From Dactylonectria macrodidyma (lineage: Eukaryota; Ascomycota; Sordariomycetes; Hypocreales; Nectriaceae), in assembly GCA_020744425.1 (NCBI GenBank), contig JAGMUV010000016.1, forward strand, positions 1,240,001 through 1,304,000: 64,000 nt of DNA. Direction: 5' to 3'. A program made the translations under genes and the position numbers. Under the pieces are notes generated by a model that had not been told where the DNA came from, did not search any database, and saw only the letters and a program-made list of their open reading frames with translations. This document shows positions 36,101 to 44,625 of the stretch, piece by piece; the first letter of the stretch is position 1; every line of letters starts with the position of its first letter.

Positions 36101-36286
36101 ACCAGCTTCGACCAGCTTCCGCTACAAGAGGGAAATCGGGGAGAAAGAAGAGGAAGAAAGAATGAAAGAAGGGAATAGAAGATACTCAATCGCCAAAGAG
36201 CATTAACTGCTGGTCGATAAGATACTTGGATCAAGGCTATAGATGAGGACTTCTAAGTTAAACTCAAAGTCTCTTACTGGGGGATA
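33166..36286. other. Three-kilobase stretch without recognised genes
   Basis: Small ORFs at 33956-34195, 34170-34523, 35230-35466 and 35690-36065 have no domain I recognise. The first ends next to a perfect GTAAGT donor (34188) and could be an exon. 34830-35120 is distantly similar to 39000-39190 (CTAGCAGACGACGC followed by a GATCT motif), so a diverged repeat is present. No function can be assigned. Confidence 0.4.
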
Positions 36287-38744
36287 CCATCTAGTACCCC
36301 TCACCCGGTCATACCCCTCACCCGGTCAGCAAAAAAAATATTCCCCCATACAAAATGCGATTTTTCATTTGAACAGTTCTTGAACAAAAGCGAAGCTATC
36401 AGCATGGAAAAATGTCTATTCTATTGAAAATTTCATGGAATTTAACATTTGAACGTTGCTTCCCCAGTGACGCATGCGGTATAGCCGTATGGCACTAATA
36501 TAAACTGTCTTGAAACGCCTCCCTCATCACCCTCCCTCCGCCAGGTCTCATCGGATCTTTCTCTACACCAGCCTCCCAAAACGACGCTCAAAATGGCCCA
36601 GACGCCTTATACAGAAGATGGTGTTATTGAAGCCATGCTGGATGTCACAGATAATGGACTCTCGCAGCATGAGGCCGCCCAGAAGCATGGCATGCCCCAG
36701 ACCACCCTCTCTGACCGACTAAGAGGCATACCGCCTAAACCTGAAGTCACCCATCCTGCCCAGCTGTTATCCAAGTCTCAAGAGACCAGGTTGGTAACCT
36801 GGATACTCCGGCAAGAGGCCCTGGGCTATGCTCCGTCCCACAGTCAAGTCCGTGCCACCGTCGCTGCCCTCCTACGACAACAAGGCAGGGAACGGCCTAT
36901 CGGTGTACATTGGCTAGCCAGGTTCATGAAACGGCATCCGTCCATAAAGACGAAGATCGGAAAACGCCAGGAGGCGTCGAGGTTCAATTGTTTTACCCCG
37001 ACCGCCGTCAATTGGTACTTTGATATCCGGGAGAAGGAATATGGCTGGATCAAACCCGAGAACACTGTCAACGTTGACGAGGGCGGTATCATGGCCGGAT
37101 TTGGTGAGCATCAGTCGTTCTGGCCATTGAATGAGCTAATCCATTGGGAACATAGGCTTGGATTCCTTGGTTATTGGCAGTAGCGACCCCAGGAGGAAGA
37201 CCTTCCTCAAGGGCTCTCAGTCCCGCACTTGGACTAGCTTTATCGAAGCCGCGACTGCAACTGGCCGTCTTCTGAAACCGGGGATTATATTCAAAGGTAA
37301 AGAGCTTCAGCAACAGTGGTTTATCGATGAGCTCAGGGAGGTGGCCGACTGGTATTACATCACGTCCGGCAACGGCTGGACAGACAACCACATCGCAGTC
37401 GAGTGGCTCAGAGAGGTCTATCTTCCCCAAACGCAACCGGAAGATGAGTCTGATGCGAGGCTTATCATACTGGATGGCCATCGAAGCCACGTATCTGTGC
37501 GTATCTGCCTGTTCCGAACTTTCTGGACCAAAAATGTCGCTGACTCCCAATCCAGGATGAGTGGATGGCTACGTGCTTTTTGAACAACGTGTATTGCTGT
37601 TACCTACCAGCTCACTGCTCCCACGGCCTACAGCCACTCAGCAATGGCCCATTCAATGCATCCAAGGCTTCCTATCGCAAAGAGCTCCAAAAGCTGACAA
37701 GCCTGACCGATTCTGCGCCGGTGGATAAGGTCAACTTCATCAAGGCTTATGCCAAAGCCAGGGAAGTAGGTATGACGAAGAAAAATATCCTCTCAGGCTG
37801 GAGAGTGACTGGAAACTGGCCGGTTTCTCGACGGAAAGCGCTCATACATCCAGAGATTCAACCAGACAAGAAGGAAACTACACCTGCGTCAGAGGGTCAC
37901 AGAGACGGGCAACTCGACTCTGATAATACGCCAAAGACCAGCCGCCATATCAGAGATCTGGGAAAGAACAACAGCCCTTAGACCAGAAGACGGTACTCTG
38001 TGATATCGAAGTGTTTCGAAGCACAAGAGTCAAAGATCGCCTCGCTGAGCGCAAGAGTAGCCAGTTTAGAGGAGGAAGTCGGGCGGTTGAGCAGAGGCAA
38101 GAAGAGAAGAGCGATACCGAACCCCAACAGGAAGTTCATGACACTAGCCGAGGCTCTAGCGGCTGGTAACACTATTTCCAGGTCAAACGAAGCAATTGAA
38201 GAGGCAGAAGCTGTTGAGGAGGTGATCGAGGTGGGAGGGGTGGAAGAGGATGAGGGCTCAGATTCGGAGGCGGAAGAATTACCAGTTGTACGGACCCGCG
38301 CAGGCCGCGCAGTTAAAAGACCAAGAGGATATTAAAATACATTCAATTCTGATCTTGATCCTAAACATGAATTTATTTTTGCTATTTTTGTCAGGTTCTT
38401 GCCAGCATGATGAAAAATCGCATTTTGTATGGATGTAGGTTTCACAAGGGTAGGGTTCGAACCACTGGTTGAAGCCGAAATAGTGCTGTATTTAGGCTTC
38501 GTATTGATGGATCTTCTGTTGTTGTATCATCTAACTAGCCAGCAGGTGCGCAGTGGGGAGATATGGATCTGTGCCCCATAGGCCGATAAGGCAGTCCCCT
38601 TATCGCTTCCAGGTGGGCGCACATACCACCTGCCGCATCCCATCTGCTGCTTGTATGTATCTTGGCCGCGATGTTCCAACAATGGAGGAATATTTTTTTT
38701 GCTGACCGGGTGAGGGGTATGACCGGGTGAGGGGTACTAGATGG
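36287..38744 (+). mobile_element. Fot1/pogo-type transposon, near complete
   Basis: The element has perfect 58-bp terminal inverted repeats (36287-36344 and 38687-38744), flanked by TA on both sides (36285-36286, 38745-38746), the target of the Tc1/mariner/pogo superfamily. Each TIR contains two tandem copies of TACCCCTCACCCGGTCA. It encodes one transposase gene with two introns and a single in-frame stop. Length is 2458 bp. Confidence 0.9.
36593..38335 (+). pseudogene. Fot1/pogo-like DDE transposase, one premature stop
   Basis: Exons 36593-37103, 37156-37490 and 37556-38335 are joined by introns with GTGAGC...ATAG (52 bp, branch-like CTAATC) and GTATCT...CCAG (65 bp). The joined frame is 542 codons. 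It holds an N-terminal HTH (LSQHEAAQKHGMPQTTLSDR), a CENP-B-type HTH, first catalytic Asp in NVDEGG, second in LILDGH, then LPAHCSHGLQPLSNGPF. The third acidic position appears as Ser where relatives usually have Asp. A TAG at 37979-37981 interrupts exon 3, and the downstream coiled coil (IASLSARVASLEEEVGRL) stays in frame. Inactive because of the stop and probably the Ser. Otherwise the gene is remarkably well preserved. Confidence 0.85.
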
Positions 38745-38819
38745 TAGGTTGTACGCCAGTTGAGGCGACGCATCGGGAACTGGTGCCGCAGCAGGCTTGG
38801 AACGGTGGGTAGTTCGCAA

Positions 38820-39500
38820 AGTAATCGTCAACAAACTGTAGGTAGCTTCCCGAGAGCCCCCACAAAGGTTCCCTACTTGTCAATTTAGACTTTTGACATG
38901 TCTCGAGGGTGTGTGTCGTTTGAAGCGCGACGTAAATAGAGTTCGAATAGGCGACATCAGCAAGGAACGAAGAGGGCGACTCTGGTGTCTAAGTTTGCGA
39001 CATATGTATCTACACGGTACAGCGTGAGATTGCCGCCTTCAACTACGTGATATTTTGACTTTGCGACGTTTGAATCTGTGTCGCTTAGCTTCGTGATTAA
39101 GGTATTTGGTCGCACCGCATGAATGTTCCGAGTGTGACATGTCGTGACTAGCAGACGACGCGCGTCGATCTTTGTCTCCACTAACCGGTTCCGGCGCTAA
39201 GTGTCCAAAATGCATCGTTTACTCTTCACACAGGCACTGATTGTCTTCCGTTCCTCCCTAGCCCCCCCAGTCGCCATGCCTAGCACGAAAGCGCACTTTC
39301 TGGCGCTGCTAAAAACGGATCGCTAATCTTTCACGTTCTGTACTATATGCTGTTTGCTTTCACATGTCTCGTGTTGGGCAAGGTACGTTTAGTGGCCACG
39401 TGGTTGACCGTGAAACGCGGTGGACATTTGTCAGATAAACCGTTACGCCAAAAACGCAGCGCTGCTACTGATGTTACAGCTTCTCTTATCAATTGGGTAT
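38820..39500. repeat. Remnant of composite repeat, otherwise gene-free
   Basis: 38840-38920 matches part of the 2400-2530 and 22130-22230 module (TACTTGTC...TTTAGACTTTTGACATGTCTCGAG). 39000-39190 is distantly similar to 34830-35120. No gene recognised. Confidence 0.5.
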
Positions 39501-39691
39501 ATGTGCTACAATCTAACAACATTCTGACGTATTCGAGACCACGTCCAATAGCACCATCGCCTCCACCGTCATGTTCTTGTCCACATATGCGTGCAAGACT
39601 GTGTTCTCCTTGACGTATGTGTTCATGTCTATCAGCGTGCTCATATATGGGCGCGTGTTGTCGAACATGGTGTCAATCATCTTTACGATTA

Positions 39692-40884
39692 ACGTACATC
39701 ATCAGTGAGTGGGTCAAAAATCCCTCAATCTCTCTTTTTTATATCCAATCACATATTCTCAACCACCAATCATATCACAATCAAATAGAGAGGCAAATAT
39801 CCTTCTTGCTCTTCAAGCCCTTCAAAATGACCAAAACCTAGCTCTCCGTCGCGCTGCAAAGATCTACAAAGCCCCATACAGTTCGCTATGGCGCCGGTAC
39901 CACGGCATTACTGCTCGATGCGATATTATTCCGAAATCACGCAAACTATCCGATCTAGAGGAACAGATTGTCATTCAGTTCATTCTCGATCTAGATTCGC
40001 GAGGGTCATCACGCTTTGTATGCCACCTCATTCGTCTCACCTACTTCAGCCTCTTAATGTCGAGTGCTTTAAGCCGCTCAAGAAGGCCTACGGTCGGCAA
40101 ATAGAGCATCTAATCCGATGCTCTATAACCCGCGTTTCAAAGACCGACTTCTTCTCGGCCTTTCACGCCGCATTTCAAGCCTCGATGACAAAATCTAATA
40201 TCCAGGGAGGTTTTAGAGGGGCTGGACTTGTTCCTCTGGACCCAGAAAGTGTCATATCAAAGCTTGATGTGCAGCTACGGACTCCAACACCTGTTGAGGA
40301 GGAGGTCAGCCTCCCTGACCCTTGGGTCTCCAAGACGCCAAAGACCGTCCTTGAGGCCACTTCTCAGTCTGAGTACCTTGAAAGACGAATCAGACGGCAT
40401 CAGAGCAGCTCTCCGGCATCAATTCTTGAGGCGCTTAAGTCACTTTCTAAAGGAACAAAGGGAATAATGCATGAGGTGGCACTAGTAAGGTCTGAGGTCG
40501 AGGTCCTTCGACAGTCAAATGAGGCCCTTAGCAAGCGGCGCAGAGCAAATAGAAGGCGGCTACAGAATAGGGGGAAGATGACTGTAGATGAAGCTAGGGA
40601 AGCAATTGATCAGATGGGTGTCGATACGCAGGTAGCGGCCGAATCGTCGAGAAGTGGTGGTCAAGGAGGGTCGGCGCGAGCGAAGGAGCGGCGTTGTGGA
40701 GCATGCGGCAAGACAGGTCATAATGCAAGGACATGTGAGATAGTTGTCACGATGTCTGGAGAAGAGTATAGAGATTAGTTTTAATTGATTAAATGGTCTG
40801 TTGTCTTTTTATTATATGTTCAGAAGTAAGGGTTGAGACTTTTGATCCGCTCACTGATTTGATCCGCCCACTGATGATGTACGT
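39692..40884 (+). mobile_element. Pogo-type internal-deletion derivative
   Basis: Ends in matching inverted termini ACGTACATCATCAGTG (39692 and, reversed, 40884), about 28 bp with three mismatches, flanked by TA on both sides (39690-39691, 40885-40886). It is inserted in the unrecognised minus-strand coding tract. Its transposase lacks the middle of the DDE domain. Confidence 0.75.
39760..40778 (+). pseudogene. Pogo-like transposase lacking most of the DDE domain
   Basis: The N-terminal HTH frame (REANILLALQALQNDQNLAL) joins at about 40005 to the C-terminal part starting in PPHSSHLLQPLNVECF, in another frame. The third catalytic Asp is replaced by Asn. A C-terminal coiled coil and a CCHC knuckle, CGACGKTGHNARTC, remain. 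The missing segment is present in the related copy at 60519-61830, so this is an internal deletion. Confidence 0.75.
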
Positions 40885-41054
40885 TATCTCGGACTCAGTG
40901 ATCATGTACGTTGACTCAGGCTTGAATTTGTTTAGCAACCTATATGCGGTTATGCTGGCGTCCTCTCCATGCAGTTCTCCGGATCCCCCAAGGAAATCAC
41001 GTTTTTCTACCCGACCTTGGTCCGGCTGGTGAAGATTGTCATGGACGCGGAGAT

Positions 41055-41640
41055 TAGGGTTCCGTCGAGGTAATTTACCAAACGGTAATTTACCTCTCTG
41101 ACCAAAATTTTTGAAGTCAGAAACCTCGAGGTATTTTACATGTCAAAAACCTCTCATTGGCCGATGCCATTTCATCCCCACTATTTTCCAGATCGGTCTC
41201 TTCCCAACCCCTGCCATCCACAGCAATAGACTCTTGGAAGGCGTTTTCTATCTTTATCAGCCTAGCAACATCAACTGTCTCCCAGTTTTTGACAGCCATC
41301 GGTTCTGCCGGAGTATCTTTGACCGTCTTGAGCCTCTTTAGCACCCGACTGTTCATATAGATGAAAGTGACCTTATCAATGCTAAGTGGACTACGCCGAC
41401 TCCGAAGCTTACAATGAAGGTAGTTCGTAGCACTGAAGGAAAGCAGAAGAGAATTTGGTGATATTTGTGCGCTGCATCTGTTATTTGATGCACTAAACCT
41501 ATTCTGTGCATCAACTAATCCTAATATGGTGAGGCACTAAGCCTAAAACGGGAGGGTTTTTGACGTAAATTACCGCCAAAAACCCCCTTGAGGAATTTGA
41601 CGGTCAAAAACGGTTTCTGACGGTCAAAAACGGAACCCTA
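41055..41640. mobile_element. Non-autonomous hAT-like element with 8-bp TSD
   Basis: Starts TAGGGTTCCGT and ends with its exact reverse complement ACGGAACCCTA. It is flanked by perfect 8-bp direct repeats GCGGAGAT (41047-41054 and 41641-41648). The 8-bp duplication and TAGGG-type terminus are typical of hAT elements. Inside, TTTTGACRTAAATTACC-type motifs occur near both ends. A 79-aa minus ORF (41117-41356) has no recognised domain. 586 bp. Confidence 0.85.
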
Positions 41641-42454
41641 GCGGAGATGATTCCGTTCCTATCCACAATGAGACGCGCGGATGTGTCGGGGGCGTGACAC
41701 ATGACCCGTCTATTCGGATTCGTAGGTCGGCATCGTGAAGTAGGTGCTCTCCACAGGACCGAGTCCACAGTCTTGAAACACGAACGTCAACATATTCACG
41801 ACCTCTAGCGGAGACACACTCTCGACCATGTCACCGGACCGGTTCCTGTGTCTGTAACGCCACTTGTACGCATGCTCGTACATCTCCGCGACGGCCAGCC
41901 TGGTCCAAAATCTCCCTCGTGCACACGTATCGCATCTTGTACTTCTCGTCCATGTACCCGGAGAATATGCCCAGTGGATACTTCAACGGGTTGTGGAACC
42001 GGGTCGCGACTCTCTTCTCATTCCCATTCGGGACGTCGGCGTGTGCACCCATGCGGTTCTGATATATGTTCGTGCTACACTTCGGCCACGAGTCGGGGTC
42101 TGGCAGTACGATCGTGCCGACGGGTATCCTCGACATGCACTTGTCCCCGTGGCCGTCATACGTTGGGTCGTGGATGAACTTCATCGGACTCGGAGTCGCG
42201 TATTCGCACGCAGTGACGTTGTCGTCCGGATCCACCCAGTTATGTCTAATTACGTCGCCGTCCACAGTGGTGTCGCAGACCGATGCCCCGTTCTGCAGTC
42301 TCATCTCGTACGCATACCTGGATACGACCAACACCCAGACCTGACAAACGTGCGACGACTCGGGTCTCGTCCAATGCGACAACATGTTGTAGTACCTGTC
42401 TAAGAGGGTGTATAGATCTCCGCCCAGGAATGCGACGCGATCACCGATCCTCCT

Positions 42455-43554
42455 CCTCCTCTCGAGCCAGCCACAGGTCGGGCCTCAAGCCTCTTCTCAC
42501 AGCAGCTCAATCTGACGAGCTTATTGAATTTGTATGCGCAAGCAAGGAATATCGACGAATGACGTACGCAGAGCTCGCAGCAGCTCCTAATTGGTCAGTC
42601 TCGCCAAAGGTTATCCAATTAGCTCTTCAAAAAACTGGCTTCCGACGATTTCCCGCCCGAAAGAAGCCACCCGATTTCTGAGGAAACCTGGCAATTGGGG
42701 CTTTATTGGGCGCAAACCCACATGAATTTCACTTTTGACCAATGGAAACGCATCCTTTGGTCGGATGAGACGTGGGTTGTAGGCGGGTGCCACAGCCGCA
42801 TGTGGGTGACGAGGCGCACCGGGGAGGAAGTGGACCCCACTTGTGTTGTTGACTGTCAACGGAAGGCAGGCTGGATGTTTTGGGGCTGCGTTTTAGGAAT
42901 CTCAAAAGGACTAGAGATCTTCTGGGAAAAGGATTGGGGCACTATAAATGGCTGTAGCTATTTTGAACGAATAGTCCCTGTTGTCAATGTTGGATTCGGC
43001 TTATACAGCGAGAAACGCAGCAAGCTAATGCATCGCCACAGCACACAAGGCTGCTACAGCCGAGCTTGCGTCACGTGGTATTGAAGTCATTTGATTGGCC
43101 GCCTTATTCGCCAGGTTTGAAAATTGAAGCTGTGTGGAATTGGATAAAAAAGTACCTAATGCGGCGTTTTCCTGAGAAAATGACCTATGATGGACTGCGA
43201 ATTGTAGTAGAAGAAGCTTGGGATGCTGTTCTAGAAGATTACTTAAAGGAGCTACCGTATCGACTCGACAAATTGATAAAACTTGGTGGGTCTTGATACC
43301 CTTGCTAGCCTCTGTTCTCAGGCTCTTGATTTGCTATCCCGCAGGAGAGGCTCTCACTGGCAGCTCGCGAAGCGGCAGCGGCGTTGAACTTGTGGGGCCA
43401 TAACCAACCAATAACTCACAATCAGGGCTTGACCAGGGTGTCCAGACCCACCAAGTTTTATCGATTTGTCGAGTCGATACGGTATTCGAATCAATGCTAG
43501 CTCGTTGTAAGGCCGTTATTGAAGCTAATGGAATGCATACGCTTTACTAGATTA
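42455..43554 (+). pseudogene. Tc1-like transposase, interrupted
   Basis: It encodes the second HTH (SDELIEFVCASKEYRRMTYA), then after a 1-nt insertion near 42675 the catalytic block HMNFTFDQWKRILWSDETWV (Asp in WSDE). DWPPYSPGLKIEAVWNWIKK follows near 43090. The N-terminal HTH is missing. A 228-bp MITE splits the C-terminus at 43253. Coding resumes after the MITE in frame and ends in ANGMHTLY and a TAG. It sits on the 5' side of the unrecognised minus-strand tract. Confidence 0.8.
43255..43482. mobile_element. TA-flanked MITE nested in the Tc1 gene
   Basis: TIRs begin CCGTATCGACTCGACAAAT and match over the first 39 bp with one T/C mismatch. TA lies on both sides (43253-43254 and 43483-43484). 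Removal with one TA restores the Tc1 reading frame (GAG CTA then TTC GAA). 228 bp, no ORF. Probably mobilised by a Tc1/mariner-type transposase. Confidence 0.85.
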
Positions 43555-43680
43555 GGAAGGAAGCCCGAATAAATTGCCTTTTTGGACTGTGTGGCGCACT
43601 GTCTCTTACACTGCTACGAGACCTTTTTGGGGCCCCTGCCCTGTGGGGTGAGCTAACATTATTTCAGGGGAGTACCATCC

Positions 43681-43810
43681 CCTTAGGTGCTGTAATGCTT
43701 GTGGAGCACGTCTGCTACTTTGCAAAAAGCAAAACTACCTAGGAAGAGCTGAGCGGCTGTCAACCTGGAGAAGTCCCAAAGGTGCTCCACAAGCATTACA
43801 GGACCTAAGG
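43681..43810. repeat. 130-bp hairpin element
   Basis: The ends 43681-43709 and 43782-43810 are 29-bp inverted repeats with one mismatch (CCTTAGGT, then GCTTGTGGAGCAC). They enclose a 72-bp loop. No target duplication is obvious. MITE-like, or a remnant of a fold-back element. Confidence 0.7.
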
Positions 43811-43814
43811 AGAT

Positions 43815-44024
43815 AGGTATGTATGTGTGTGTTGGTATGTATGTGTGTGTTGGTATGTATGTGTGTGTTGGTATGTATGTGTGTGTTGGTATGTATGTGT
43901 GTGTTGGTATGTATGTGTGTATGTATGCGTGGGGCGTGGTGTGTCGCTTGGTGGTGTGATCGCTTGGTGTGTCGTGTGTCCCCACGTTCTCGACAAGGTG
44001 GGGAACGACGGACAACGGACGACG

Positions 44025-44060
<36 letters not shown>

Positions 44061-44115
44061 TACCCACACCAAACGATCTACACATACATACCCGGTCAGC
44101 GATAAGTGACTAAAA
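43815..44115. repeat. TATGTGTGTGTTGG minisatellite and CA tract
   Basis: 43820-43920 is a 20-bp tandem unit (TATGTATGTGTGTGTTGG type). 44028-44060 is (CA)n. ORFs of alternating Cys/Val or His/Thr are artefacts. Confidence 0.9.
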
Positions 44116-44625
44116 GGTGATCTGAATGACGGAGTGGAGAGTGCGTACTAAGGCAAACACATACATACCCATACCCATTACCGGCCCTCTGGGGTGTGTC
44201 CCCCCGGGCGAAATAAAATCCATCCATACCCATTACCCCCCCCCCCCACACACACACACAGGTCGGGGAGAGATCCGAGACACACACACATACACACACC
44301 TTGTCGAGAACGTGGGGAAACGACACAACGGACGATGAATCCCACACACCAAGCGACACACCAAGCGACACACCAAACGACACACCAAGCGACACACCAA
44401 GCGACGCACCAAGCGACACACCAAGCGACACACCAAGCGACACACCAAGCGGCACACCAAGCGACACGACAAGACACGACAAGGCACTCACAACTTGAGC
44501 AACCGAAGAACGGGCATTTGTCTGTCCCCTGCTTGGCTACCTTGCCAGAGCCTGCTTCGTTCTCGCGTGGGACAAAAGGCTAAAGTTCCGGCCCAGACAA
44601 TGTCCTATTCTGCAGCACCGTGCTG
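44116..44625 (+). repeat. Composite repeat copy 4, left part
   Basis: 44340-44460 is a tandem array of about twelve 10-bp CACACCAAGCGA-type units. CGACAAGACA units follow, then the module shared with 1327-1470 (CTTGAGCAACC, GCCTGCTTCGTTCTCGCG). The piggyBac element interrupts the module at 44626, and the module resumes at 46874. Confidence 0.8.

Larger units (their letters stand above)
39513..42450 (-). pseudogene. Unrecognised coding tract, disrupted by transposons
   Basis: The minus strand carries protein-like sequence in pieces: 42450-41710, 41702-41641, 41054-40887 and 39689-39513. Taking out the hAT-like element at 41055-41640 and the pogo derivative at 39692-40884 makes the pieces adjoin. 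The first piece has a 184-aa open frame with balanced composition (HNWVDPDDNV, RFHNPLKYPLGIFSGYMDEK), a frameshift near 41905 and a stop at 41710-41712. An ATG follows at 41702. The last pieces are rich in Met, Thr and Tyr (ITESEIIVKMIDTMFDN). A Tc1 element truncates the 5' side near 42450. I recognise no family. The tightly packed stop/start and composition leave an endogenous viral origin possible, but unproven. Confidence 0.5.

Noticed and set aside
37104..37555. Frameshifts in the Fot1-like transposase
   Set aside because: Both apparent breaks have GT...AG borders and restore the family motif when spliced, so they are introns (52 and 65 bp). Only the TAG at 37979 is a real lesion.
41848..42403. 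Plus-strand ORFs of 109-179 aa opposite the unrecognised tract
   Set aside because: They are shadows of the minus-strand frame, which has the more natural composition and continues across the inserted elements.
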